Assembly (NCBI RefSeq): GCF_018403185.1
Contig: NZ_BOSE01000006.1
Location: forward strand, 1-64,000
Direction: 5' to 3'
Origin: Paenibacillus montaniterrae
GTDB taxonomy: Bacteria; Bacillota; Bacilli; Paenibacillales; Paenibacillaceae
Length of the DNA: 64,000 bases
Every line of letters starts with the position of its first letter. Position 1 is the stretch's first letter. Both the position numbers and the translations under genes were made by a program. The notes below the pieces were generated by a model that was not told the DNA's origin, searched no databases, and saw only the letters and a list, made by a program, of their open reading frames with translations. Shown in pieces: positions 1-7,356 of this stretch.

Positions 1-109
1 GTCTTACGTCGATTTCTTCCACAAGTATCTTGTGTCGGTACGTTACGCACCATACGATGTGGTACTGAATGGCATAGACGTAACCACGACCACGCTTTAT
101 TTCTGACAT
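1..109 (-). CDS. tnpA: IS200/IS605 Y1 transposase TnpA, N-terminal fragment (runs off window)
   Basis: About 36 residues are visible, beginning MSEIKRGRGYVYAIQYHIVW and continuing CVTYRHKILVEEIDVR. This matches the start of the small single-domain HUH/Y1 transposases of IS200/IS605, whose later HUH motif and catalytic tyrosine would lie outside the window. An ATG at 107-109 is preceded by a GAGGTG ribosome site at 115-120. The family excises and inserts single-stranded DNA at a short target sequence. Only the N-terminus is seen, so activity cannot be judged. Confidence 0.85.
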   Translation of the reverse strand, partial: MSEIKRGRGYVYAIQYHIVWCVTYRHKILVEEIDVR

Positions 110-285
110 ATAATCACCTCTGATTAATGAATAACCTATGTCAGCGTTATTTACCTATAGAAACCTTGACATTAGAGGGATTATTGTAATCGTCACCTAA
201 ACATGTGTCGGATAGTTAACGTCGCACAAGCCACGCCCTATCCGAAGTTTTCTAACTCATGACTGAAGTCGCAAGTTTGCGAAAA
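1..285 (-). mobile_element. Partial IS200/IS605-family element (left end and tnpA start)
   Basis: The window opens inside an IS200/IS605-type element. The start of tnpA lies at 1-109. The upstream segment holds two small palindromes: TCGGATAG/CTATCCGA (208-215 and 238-245) and TCGCAA-GT-TTGCGA (269-282). Subterminal hairpins are known features of this family, which moves single-stranded DNA. The exact tip is not defined from this sequence. The element abuts the stop codon of the next cassette gene and so interrupts the distal part of the cassette array. Confidence 0.6.
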
Positions 286-537
286 CTATGCATCAAGGAA
301 CTTCCAATACACTATTAATCTGTTTTGTTCTTTAATATATACAAAATCCATCCAACCATCAGCTACTAATTGATCATCCTTATTAAACAACAATATTCCA
401 GAAAAGTTATCAAGTGAACCATCTAAGTAAAAATAATGATTCAAATCCCTAATTAATTGTCCTTCTACTTCTTTCCTTAATTTCTCCCCCATACAACTAG
501 AAAGGCCCATATCATGATAATTTGGTTTGATTCTCAT
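286..537 (-). CDS. Small hypothetical cassette protein (83 aa), possibly truncated by the IS
   Basis: An 83-residue acidic protein beginning MRIKPNYHDMGLSS, of no family I recognise. The stop codon falls right at the border of the IS200/IS605 end, so the C-terminus may have been cut or replaced. It lies on the minus strand like the other cassette genes, and a repeat (575-748) precedes it, so it is the most distal cassette still visible. No signal peptide or membrane segment is seen. Confidence 0.5.
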   Translation of the reverse strand: MRIKPNYHDMGLSSCMGEKLRKEVEGQLIRDLNHYFYLDGSLDNFSGILLFNKDDQLVADGWMDFVYIKEQNRLIVYWKFLDA

Positions 538-574
538 TATCCCCCTCTTTTAAAATCGGTTTTTGCAAATGTTT

Positions 575-748
575 CGTATGACGTACTTACTTTAATAAAC
601 CCGAAAGGCTTTAGTGGAGTGGGGTGCAGCGCAACGGGCCGTAGACTTAGCCTTGCAGGGTTGACACGTAAATCATCATCTTCTCTGTCAAAAACATCAC
701 CAGTGACCAAGGAGCGCATGCGATGATGCGTTAATGCTGTATTATCCC
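575..748 (-). repeat. attC-like cassette recombination site (degenerate)
   Basis: Left core CGTATGAC and right core ATTATCCC are both one base away from the array consensus (YAAC and GTTR). The inner arms are intact: ACCCGAAAGGCTTTAGT pairs with ACTTAGCCTTGCAGGGT, and the GCGTTAATGCTGT segment is present. Confidence 0.8.
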
Positions 749-792
749 AAGTTCGCGGCTTCTCTGAAATTACTTATACAATCAATTTGCCT

Positions 793-1137
793 TTAAAGTT
801 TAGGTAAAATTCTTAGTATGTTCTCGATACTATTATCATCCCAAACTATAAGATAGCATTTTTCTTTCTGTAGGTTCTGCAGTGCACCTAATCTGTGGTT
901 ACCATCACTTATACTTAAAACACCTTCTCTATTTTCAGCAATTAGAGGCGGCATATCCCATCCACCTTTAATTCTCATAATGATTTGCTCTGTTCAACCC
1001 AGTATCTCTTTTTGGGCTTTTAATCCATCCGACAATCCAACATTTCCTCCCTCACCATTTAAAAAGAGGTGAACCCATGTTTCTATATCATCATTCTCAG
1101 CATATTCCTTTGCTGATTTTAAAGTATACTCCGTCAT
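793..1137 (-). pseudogene. ParB/sulfiredoxin-like (DGNHR-motif) protein broken by an in-frame TGA
   Basis: Reading from ATG 1137 gives MTEYTLKSAKEYAENDDIET and onward to LKAQKEILG, then TGA at 994-996. The same frame continues TEQIIMRIKGGWDMPP and reaches SISDGNHRLGAL before the stop at 793. The two halves join in one frame, so a single TGG to TGA change would explain the break. DGNHR recalls the ParB/Srx-like fold, where this motif binds nucleotide. Full length would be about 115 aa. Reinitiation at ATG 978 is possible but would lose the N-terminal third. The family assignment is tentative; the broken frame is directly visible. Confidence 0.65.
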
Positions 1138-1165
1138 TCAGTTGTCACTCCTTTTTTGATCCTTT

Positions 1166-1217
1166 CGGGCGAACCAAGGAGCCGCCAGGCTTTGCTGCGC
1201 GAATACAATGTTAACTA
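1166..1217 (-). repeat. Truncated attC-like site (right half only)
   Basis: Only the gene-3'-side half is present: GGGCGAACCAAGGAGC, then GCGCGAATACAATGTTAACTA with core GTTAACTA at 1210-1217. The other half, expected between here and the start at 1137, is missing. From 1218 to 1427 I see no ORF. Confidence 0.7.
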
Positions 1218-1427
1218 ATGCCTCCGACATCTTGAGCTGCTGTCAAAATACGCTATTCCCTTATTCAAGTCCTTATTTGGAATTGTATCCCATTTCCTTA
1301 CTTATTTCACTACTTCTTTAAATAGGGTTTGTAAATTGTGCTGTTAATTTTTTTGTTGAAGTTAACGTACAGGACACCATAGTTGTAAGGATTGCATGAA
1401 TACCCGAGAAAAAATAATAAAAACAAG

Positions 1428-1458
1428 TTGACATTGAAGTTTACTCCAATGTTATTGT
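1428..1458 (+). promoter_or_regulatory. MerR-type promoter with dyad operator
   Basis: A -35 box TTGACA (1428-1433) and a -10 box TATTGT (1453-1458) are separated by 19 bp, the long spacing typical of MerR-regulated promoters. The spacer carries the dyad ACATTG (1431-1436) / CAATGT (1447-1452). The MerR gene starts 7 nt after the -10 box, so the operator most likely serves autoregulation and gives a leaderless message. Confidence 0.75.
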
Positions 1459-1464
1459 GAATGT

Positions 1465-1938
1465 ATGGAAAAACATTATTCTATTCATGAGGTTTCACAG
1501 ATACTTGGTATTCCGAAGGATACGCTCCGGTATTATGACCGTATTGGGCTCGTATCGCCGTCTCGGGGACATAATTCTTATCGCAGGTATTCTAGGGACG
1601 ACATGGTCGATTTGATGAATATTCAAATCATGCAGTATGCGGACTTTTCTCTAGAAGAAATCAAGGGGAAGTTTCAGTTCCACAGAATGCAGAGTGTAGA
1701 TCCTGCTTATTGCCAGGAGATCGCTGAATTCCTTGATGCCAAAAAAGCAGAAGCACGAAAAAAAATCGCACATCTTGAAAAGGTCAGTCAGTTGCTCGAC
1801 GTAGTAATTAATACGTTAAAGGACTTTAATCATGAAAGTGACCAGCAGCTGGCAGTGTTCGTTCGGGAGATTTACCGTGATCTTCACAATAAGGAACCTG
1901 AAATAACTAAGGAGGATTGTGATGGACATCAGAATTAA
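1465..1938 (+). CDS. MerR family transcriptional regulator
   Basis: 157 aa. The N-terminal winged helix-turn-helix (residues about 4-75) shows YSIHEVSQILGIPKDTLRYY followed by DRIGLVSPSR and NSYRRYS, diagnostic for MerR. A coiled dimerisation helix follows (about 80-130). No metal-binding cysteine cluster is evident; the two cysteines are scattered, so a small-molecule effector is likelier. The ATG lies only 7 nt from the -10 box with no ribosome site, so the transcript is probably leaderless. It is transcribed opposite to the cassettes and overlaps the following membrane-protein gene by 17 nt. Confidence 0.9.
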   Translation: MEKHYSIHEVSQILGIPKDTLRYYDRIGLVSPSRGHNSYRRYSRDDMVDLMNIQIMQYADFSLEEIKGKFQFHRMQSVDPAYCQEIAEFLDAKKAEARKKIAHLEKVSQLLDVVINTLKDFNHESDQQLAVFVREIYRDLHNKEPEITKEDCDGHQN

Positions 1939-2329
1939 GAACTATTATTGTATGATTGCCGGCGTTCTTGCAATACTTTTTGCTATTACGCACGCATGGA
2001 ACGGGCAATCTGCTGTACTGCCGACGCTCTTAGTGAACGATATATCCCTGGATACCCAGGTAACATTTACGTATGTCTGGCACATTATTACCGCTGAGAA
2101 TCTCGTTTTCGGCATAGTATTCATTATCCTGTCATTTCTAAGCGAGAAAGCGAAGATCCGGTTTGCTGCTTGGATGATCGTGTCACTTCTGCTCGTTCGT
2201 CTGATGGTCATTCTTAGTGTAACCGCATATTATGATGTTTCTGCACTTACGAATACGTTAATCGATTCGTTCGCCATCTTAATCTATGCCGCTTTCATTA
2301 TACTGGGCACAAGAATAAAAAAAGAGTAA
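1922..2329 (+). CDS. Small integral membrane protein co-transcribed with merR
   Basis: 135 aa from ATG 1922, chosen over the GTG one codon earlier because AAGGAGG sits at the right distance. Four hydrophobic segments are visible: about 7-27, 50-75, 80-103 and 110-130. No catalytic or transport motif is recognised. Its start overlaps the end of the MerR gene, so the pair is translationally coupled, and the protein may be the regulator's target or effector. A rho-independent terminator follows at 2428-2453. Confidence 0.8.
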   Translation: MDIRIKNYYCMIAGVLAILFAITHAWNGQSAVLPTLLVNDISLDTQVTFTYVWHIITAENLVFGIVFIILSFLSEKAKIRFAAWMIVSLLLVRLMVILSVTAYYDVSALTNTLIDSFAILIYAAFIILGTRIKKE

Positions 2330-2427
2330 GGAGGTCAATCTTTACAAACCAGTAGGAAGGTTTGTGCAGTAAACTGAGTTTCACTGCCAGTGATTGGCAA
2401 TACGATAACGGGAAACTAGTTCAGTAT

Positions 2428-2453
2428 AAACCGCCTTATGTGGCGGTTTTTCT
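2428..2453 (+). terminator. Rho-independent terminator of the merR operon
   Basis: Stem AACCGCC / GGCGGTT with loop TTATGT, followed by TTTTTCTTT, about 100 nt after the membrane-protein stop codon. Confidence 0.85.
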
Positions 2454-2605
2454 TTAGCCACAAATCAACAACTCAAGAATAACAGGGCCTATAACTAAAC
2501 AGTTCTCCTGATCATTCACTCTCGACCAAGGACGTTTCACACTATCAGCTCTTATTAAACGCACTTTCTACCCTATTTATTCAATTCGAACGCCTCCGCG
2601 TATGA

Positions 2606-2651
2606 AGGGTGTCCGGAGCAGCCGAACCCAGAACGAATGTCCGCAGCGTGA
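2606..2651 (-). repeat. attC-like fragment
   Basis: GGGTGTCCGGAGCAGCCGAA, then CCCAGAACGAATGTCCGCAGCGTGA, closely resembles the arm of the intact site at 26165-26262. The flanking cores are missing. A second scrap, CTCGACCAAGGACG, lies near 2521. The 2456-2667 gap holds no gene, only these remnants, so cassettes were probably lost here. Confidence 0.6.
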
Positions 2652-2667
2652 CTCTCCTTATTTCAGC

Positions 2668-3321
2668 TTAGGTTACATTCAGTATTATGTTCTTTAGTTC
2701 AATTAGATTCTTGATTCTATAGCTGGCCTGGGAGAAGTCATGTGTTTTCGTGAAGTCGTTGTGAACAATAGCACAATCGATACCAGCAGCCACAGCCGAG
2801 GTCAACCCTCTGTTTGAATCCTCAACTACCAAGGTCTCTTCTTTAGTAGCACCGAATCGCTTTAGACCGGTCAAGTATGGTTCCGGGTGCGGCTTTGTGC
2901 GCTCGTAGTCTTCGCGAACAAGAACAAACTCCATGAATTGTAATATCTGACGTTTCTCATGAATGAGTTGAAAATCAACACGTTTTGCAGTCGTCACGAT
3001 GGCCATTCTGACGTACTTAGAAAGTTCGGCTAGAGTTTCAACTACTCCTTCAATTTCTATGGCTTCTGTTCTTAGATATTCCTGATAATAAACGTTGCGG
3101 ACCTCACGTTGCTTATTGATGATCTGTTCATCAATACCTGCCGCCCTTGCTTGGGCCCAAGTGCCCAACGATTCGGTCATGTCGCGGAGGTATTGATCTT
3201 TATTTAAGGTAAATCCAATTTCAGCTAAAGCGCGTTCTCCCGCTTTGTAATACCAGAATTCAGTATCAACCAGAACACCATCGTGATCGAAGAGGATGTA
3301 CTTTTTAATTGGTTTCACCAT
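2668..3321 (-). CDS. HAD-superfamily hydrolase (beta-phosphoglucomutase-like)
   Basis: 217 aa. Motif I is FDHDGVLVDTE (residues about 11-21, nucleophile Asp and acid Asp), motif II is VTTAK (about 119), motif III lysine is in RTKPHPEPY (about 148) and motif IV is VVEDSNRGLTSA (about 173). The helical cap between motifs I and II marks subfamily I, which contains phosphoglucomutase- and phosphatase-type enzymes. The substrate cannot be read from sequence. It is a cassette gene with only degraded repeats on both sides. A paralogous HAD cassette sits at 15339-16016. Confidence 0.88.
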   Translation of the reverse strand: MVKPIKKYILFDHDGVLVDTEFWYYKAGERALAEIGFTLNKDQYLRDMTESLGTWAQARAAGIDEQIINKQREVRNVYYQEYLRTEAIEIEGVVETLAELSKYVRMAIVTTAKRVDFQLIHEKRQILQFMEFVLVREDYERTKPHPEPYLTGLKRFGATKEETLVVEDSNRGLTSAVAAGIDCAIVHNDFTKTHDFSQASYRIKNLIELKNIILNVT

Positions 3322-3426
3322 CCTTTGTCCGCTGCAGCAACCATGCAGCTATTTATGACATACGCCGTTGGTCATCCATTAGTAGATGGGACACTCTCGT
3401 TTTTGGCTCTTTTAATTTTCAGCCCC

Positions 3427-3450
3427 AATGCGTGAATGCAGTGTTAGACG
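3427..3450 (-). repeat. attC-like site, right end only
   Basis: AATGCGTGAATGCAGTGTTAGACG retains the closing arm and core GTTAGACG (3443-3450). The left half, between 3322 and 3426, is unrecognisable. The core pairs, with one mismatch, with CATCTAAC at 4049, the other end of the cassette holding the 3477-4013 gene. Confidence 0.7.
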
Positions 3451-3476
3451 ACGTCTTTCGGCCTTCAGTTCCTCTA

Positions 3477-4013
3477 TCACAAGTATTTATTTATTACTTT
3501 ATCATCCCAAATTTGGACTTCAATATATCTTTCGGGCCCTTTGTTACCATTTGGATTCCAAATTTGAGGCCTACCAATTTCTTTAACTAATTCAATAATT
3601 TCATGTTTTAGATAGATCCTTTCCCTATACGGCTTCCCATCCTTGTATCTCATTGTTGGAAAAAGATCTCCATAAGTAAAACTAATAGTCATTGGATCAA
3701 ATTCTTCTAAAGGTATTCTTAGTTCTTTGCCATCCCTATACCATTCTTTCAGCCAGTTACATGCCCCAAAAGTCATATAGTGAGGATAAGCTTTGGTTGG
3801 CTTTCCTCCCTTGCTAATAAACAGTTCTCTTGCTAATTCCTCTAATTGCCTTCTAACGAGTAAATAATCATCAGATCGCTGACTTGCAAAAACACCCCCA
3901 TCCTGCTTCAAAGTATCTTGCACACTTAGAGCTTCTTCATATGACAAAGAGGAAAGGTTCTTAAAAGGCCCCGTCTCCGCTTCATAGTAATGATATAAAT
4001 AGTTATCACCCAT
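3477..4013 (-). CDS. Hypothetical cassette protein (178 aa)
   Basis: The ATG at 4013 (MGDNYLYHYYEAETGPFKNL) is chosen because a GGTGA ribosome site lies just upstream; the in-frame ATG at 4022 is less well placed. The protein is soluble, with aromatic-rich N-terminal and basic central parts. No signal peptide, membrane segment or known motif is seen. I do not recognise the family with confidence. Confidence 0.75.
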   Translation of the reverse strand: MGDNYLYHYYEAETGPFKNLSSLSYEEALSVQDTLKQDGGVFASQRSDDYLLVRRQLEELARELFISKGGKPTKAYPHYMTFGACNWLKEWYRDGKELRIPLEEFDPMTISFTYGDLFPTMRYKDGKPYRERIYLKHEIIELVKEIGRPQIWNPNGNKGPERYIEVQIWDDKVINKYL

Positions 4014-4048
4014 GATTATCACCTACAAACGTTACTTTCGAAAGATAT

Positions 4049-4152
4049 CATCTAACGTTCTTGCATTAAAGAACCTGCGCATAGCAGGTTGTGACATGAA
4101 TCAACATCTCTGCCAAATCCATCACCGGTAACCAAGGAGCCGAGCCAAGCGA
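4049..4152 (-). repeat. attC-like site, truncated on the right
   Basis: Left core CATCTAAC (4049-4056) and the short arm AACCTGCGCATAGCAGGTT are intact. The closing CGTTAATGC...GTTAT part is missing: the sequence jumps from CCAAGCGA into CATCCTTC and the next gene. Confidence 0.8.
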
Positions 4153-4159
4153 CATCCTT

Positions 4160-4780
4160 CTATTTATTCGCTCTCAAATGGTCCTGCATATTTATCTTCT
4201 CAATCATTCTAATTCCTTCTTCATATTTCCAAATATGAATTCCTGTATCACCAGTTGGAATAAATACATTTGAATCATACGGTAGATTTAGGAAACTTCT
4301 AAATAACATGTTAATATAGAAACCATGCGATACGATTCCTATCCTCTTCAAACTAGGATTCTCAGCTATAAATGACAACAATTTAGATATGAACTTTTCT
4401 GCCCGGGCTCTAACTTCGATTTCATTTTCCGCATCTTGCCCTGACTCATGTCGTTTCCACCCATTTGTCGGAACCGGAAACTTAATATTGGCTTCTTCTT
4501 TCAACATCCCGGCAATAATTCCATTACTTCTTTCTACGAGATCATTATCTAGAATAATATCCATACTGTTAACTGATTGTATTATCTCTGCTGTTTCTTT
4601 TGCTCGTTTCAATGTGCTACTAAAAATTGCGTCTGGAGTGTATTGACACTGCATCCATTCTGCCAGTAATTTCGCTTGGCTTTTACCTAACTCAGTTAAA
4701 GGAAAATCAGCTTGACCTTCATAACGATCTTCAATGTCTGCAACTGATTGTCCATGCCTTATGACAACTAATTCTACCAT
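4160..4780 (-). CDS. Histidine phosphatase family protein (phosphoglycerate-mutase fold)
   Basis: 206 aa. The RHG catalytic motif is VVIRHGQSVADIEDRYEGQ (residues about 5-23), with PLTELGKSQA after it, the second arginine in SSTLKRAKETAE (about 54-65) and the second catalytic histidine in VSHGFYINML (about 150). This is the broad acid-phosphatase/cofactor-dependent PGM superfamily; the substrate is unknown. GGGGAA precedes the ATG. Both flanking sites are truncated, so the cassette is probably fixed. A second, broken family member lies at 30880-31394. Confidence 0.88.
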   Translation of the reverse strand: MVELVVIRHGQSVADIEDRYEGQADFPLTELGKSQAKLLAEWMQCQYTPDAIFSSTLKRAKETAEIIQSVNSMDIILDNDLVERSNGIIAGMLKEEANIKFPVPTNGWKRHESGQDAENEIEVRARAEKFISKLLSFIAENPSLKRIGIVSHGFYINMLFRSFLNLPYDSNVFIPTGDTGIHIWKYEEGIRMIEKINMQDHLRANK

Positions 4781-4813
4781 GAATTATTCCCCTACTTTCA
4801 TTAAATTACTTCC

Positions 4814-4859
4814 TGCGGACCGAGGGCGAAAACCCGATGCATGAATACCGTGTTCTAAG
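4814..4859 (-). repeat. attC-like site, right half only
   Basis: TGCGGACCGAGGGCGAAAAC, then CCGATGCATGAATACCGTGTTCTAAG; core GTTCTAAG (4852-4859) is degenerate at the fourth base. The left half is absent. Confidence 0.7.
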
Positions 4860-4879
4860 ATGTTGGCGTCCTCTTCGAA

Positions 4880-5815
4880 TTACTTAAGAATCCCATGCGG
4901 CAAGCATGCATGAACGCCTTTAACCCCATTAACAATCTGAGTAATTCTTAGGTCAACTATTGAACTTCCTAGTGCAATAGCTTCTACTCGATTCAATCCG
5001 AATAAATCTCCCATTAAATTAAGCATTCCATCAAGAGCTTGAACAGTTGCTTCATTCAAGTCTTCGTCGAATCCAAATGTGATCCATCCAGCTGGAGTAT
5101 TCGCTCTTGGGTTCGACAAACTCATGTTTTCAATTAGATTTACTGTTATATCAACAACTTCCATCGGGCATTCAATAGCTTGACAGCTCACTTCACCATC
5201 GCCTTGCAATGCATGGCCATCACCAATCGCTAAATATCCACCATCAACAGATATTGGTAAGTACAATTTACTGCCTTTAACTAACTCTCTACAATCTATG
5301 TTACCTCCACAATAACGTGGTGGCCATGTAGAATGAACCCCTCCTGACTCTGGCGGCATTCCAATGACACCCATGAACGGTTTTAAAGATACTGAAAATG
5401 TTCTCCCATTTATATCGCACTTTCCATTCATTAATTTGCTATCAAGCTTCCAGTCCAGAATTATTTCTTGATATTCTGTTAAGTGTAACTTTTGGTTTTG
5501 CCAATTAGGGTACTGCCCAGCAGCGGTAAAACCATAATGACCAATAATAATGTCGTTAAATTCTATCTCGAGTACCATTCCCCGCTTGGCATTTTCTACA
5601 TAAATAGGTCCAATTAACGCATGCCCCCCATCTATTTTGTCTCTTCTTGAGAATGGTTTCCTCCGGTCAGAGTTACTCGTTCCTGTTCCCCAACCGGCAT
5701 CCAGCGTTTCAAAACGGATTGAATCCCCCGAATTCACTTTAATAATGGGAGATACTTCATTAGTAAATGATCCAATTAGATTTTCTTGAACTAATTCAAT
5801 TTTATGAACTGCCAT
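4880..5815 (-). CDS. Acetamidase/formamidase family protein
   Basis: 311 aa, normal length for the FmdA/AmdA family, which hydrolyses short aliphatic amides to acid and ammonia. Signature stretches are GGHALIGPIYVENAKRGMVL near 65, VHSTWPPRYCGGNIDCREL near 162, and SVDGGYLAIGDGHALQGDGE near 190, which carries the metal-ligand region of the family. A GGGGGAG ribosome site precedes the ATG. It is one of the longer cassette cargos and looks intact. Confidence 0.9.
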   Translation of the reverse strand: MAVHKIELVQENLIGSFTNEVSPIIKVNSGDSIRFETLDAGWGTGTSNSDRRKPFSRRDKIDGGHALIGPIYVENAKRGMVLEIEFNDIIIGHYGFTAAGQYPNWQNQKLHLTEYQEIILDWKLDSKLMNGKCDINGRTFSVSLKPFMGVIGMPPESGGVHSTWPPRYCGGNIDCRELVKGSKLYLPISVDGGYLAIGDGHALQGDGEVSCQAIECPMEVVDITVNLIENMSLSNPRANTPAGWITFGFDEDLNEATVQALDGMLNLMGDLFGLNRVEAIALGSSIVDLRITQIVNGVKGVHACLPHGILK

Positions 5816-5853
5816 GAAATCTCCCCCAGTGTTTTTGATTTTTACGCCGCTCT

Positions 5854-6006
5854 CTTATATCGTTCTTGCATTCACGAACCCGAAAGGCTTAAGTGTAGCG
5901 CATGCGCAACGGGTCGGAGACTTAGCCTTGCAGGGTTACTCTGCCAAAATCATTACCAGTAGTGATGCGGAGCGCATGCAACGATGCGTTAATGCTATGT
6001 TAGACG
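5854..6006 (-). repeat. attC-like site
   Basis: Left core CTTATATC (last bases mutated from YAAC), right core GTTAGACG (5999-6006). Arm CCCGAAAGGCTTAAGT pairs with GACTTAGCCTTGCAGGGT. The second arm is shortened. Confidence 0.85.
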
Positions 6007-6011
6007 GAGTT

Positions 6012-6497
6012 CTACACTTCATTGAACCGACCAACATAATTTTTAAAGTTGTTTAATTGATTAATTGCCTCAATCCGAATAGAATTAACATCCCCGTATA
6101 TTCCTTGTGTTGCTAAATAATAACCATCAGATAATCGGTCCAAAATATGTGATAAATCCTCATCTAGCGAAAAAGCACTTCCTTGACGATAAAGACTTAA
6201 TATATATGAGAAAAATTCATCATCTGAAATGTTTCCGGTCTCTATCTCACTTACCAATTCTCCTATCAATTGATAGAGTGGCTCTCTTATAGTTTCCTCA
6301 CCGTACGCTTTCTTCAACTTCGACGCTACATCTTCTAAGGACTTATTGTTAGACAGAGACACATCGATTAGTTCATAAGGAAAAGATTCATTTCCTTCAA
6401 TCATTCGATCAGCCCATGTAATTACTTCCTCTTTGGAAAAATAACCGATTATTAATCCTACATAATAATAGGCTGATTGTGCTCTTATTGATTTCAT
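6012..6497 (-). CDS. Hypothetical cassette protein (161 aa)
   Basis: An all-alpha, acidic soluble protein beginning MKSIRAQSAYYYVGLIIGYF, with GAGGT upstream of the ATG. The N-terminal hydrophobic patch is amphipathic rather than a clear membrane helix. Repeated leucine/aspartate helices recall immunity-type or small regulatory proteins, but no family is recognised. The cassette is well defined: its two cores GTTAGACG and CGTCTAAC are exact complements. Confidence 0.75.
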   Translation of the reverse strand: MKSIRAQSAYYYVGLIIGYFSKEEVITWADRMIEGNESFPYELIDVSLSNNKSLEDVASKLKKAYGEETIREPLYQLIGELVSEIETGNISDDEFFSYILSLYRQGSAFSLDEDLSHILDRLSDGYYLATQGIYGDVNSIRIEAINQLNNFKNYVGRFNEV

Positions 6498-6522
6498 GGT
6501 TTACCTCATTTTTGTAGAATTT

Positions 6523-6689
6523 CGTCTAACGTTCTTGCATTCACGAACCCGAAAGGCTTAAGTGCAGCGCATGCGCAACGGGTCGGAGACTTAGCCTTGC
6601 AGGGTTATCACATGAATTTATTTCGCTGCAGAAAGCATCACCCTTGACCGAAGAGTGTATACGACGATGCTTTAATGCGTTGTTATCTG
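6523..6689 (-). repeat. attC-like site
   Basis: Left core CGTCTAAC (6523-6530), exact complement of GTTAGACG at 5999. Right core GTTATCTG (6682-6689). Arms CCCGAAAGGCTTAAGT / GACTTAGCCTTGCAGGGT and ATCACATGA / CCCTTGAC are present. Confidence 0.92.
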
Positions 6690-6715
6690 ATGCAACTTAC
6701 TTCTTAGATTAAACT

Positions 6716-7174
6716 TCATAATCTTTTTTCCATACATATGCTTGAAGGACAATTAACATATTCACCAAATCTATCAATCTCGACATATCCTTTCTTTCTA
6801 TAAAAACTAATTGCCTCTACTTGCTGATCTCCAGTTTCTAATTTCATTAAATAATAATTTTGATTTTTTGCTTTCATTTCTAGGCTTTTTAATATGTCCC
6901 CTGCAATTCCCTGATTCCTATACTCTTCTAGTACAAAAAAACGCTTTAATTCAATTTCATCTTTATTAATTTCCTTGATAGCCCCACACCCAACTGCTTG
7001 CTCATCCAGATAAGCAATTACAAATTGAACATCTCCTATACTTAGAGTTTCTAAATCAATAGTAAACACTTCTTCAGTTGGATACAGTGAATATAAATAG
7101 TCATCCAGTTTTTGAAGTAACTTATTCAAATCAGGATGGCCCGACTTTACATCCAATAGGATAATAGGATTCAT
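6716..7174 (-). CDS. GNAT family N-acetyltransferase
   Basis: 152 aa from ATG 7174, which has AAGGAG 8 nt upstream. A longer frame would run back through the attC site, so that start is rejected. Acetyl-CoA binding motif A is KRFFVLEEYRNQGIAGDILKSLE (residues about 75-97, with the R/Q-x-x-G-x-G/A signature), followed by the beta5 region EAISFYRKKGYVEIDRFGEY. GNAT enzymes acetylate small molecules or proteins; the substrate is unknown. Exactly complementary cores bound the cassette. Confidence 0.9.
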   Translation of the reverse strand: MNPIILLDVKSGHPDLNKLLQKLDDYLYSLYPTEEVFTIDLETLSIGDVQFVIAYLDEQAVGCGAIKEINKDEIELKRFFVLEEYRNQGIAGDILKSLEMKAKNQNYYLMKLETGDQQVEAISFYRKKGYVEIDRFGEYVNCPSSICMEKRL

Positions 7175-7212
7175 TATTTCTTTCTCCTTCAATGTTTGTT
7201 TTTTCATCAGTT

Positions 7213-7356
7213 CAGATAACGTTCTTGCATCAACACAGATGCCCACCTTAGATAGCTCTTATCTTAGGTGGGCATCTGTGTTGATGAGCTTGCTTCACTG
7301 TTAATACTTCTACAACCAAGGAGCGCATGCGACGATGTTTAATGCTGTGTTATCGG
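7213..7356 (-). repeat. attC-like site with inserted long hairpin
   Basis: Cores CAGATAAC (7213-7220, exact partner of GTTATCTG at 6682) and GTTATCGG (7349-7356). The usual first arm is replaced by a 22-bp stem, CATCAACACAGATGCCCACC with its complement, capped by CTTAGATAGCTCTTAT (7228-7286). The right core contributes the stop codon of the next gene. Confidence 0.9.

Noticed and set aside
3309..3590. 93-codon plus-strand ORF
   Set aside because: Overlaps two minus-strand cassette genes and an attC remnant; no start signal.
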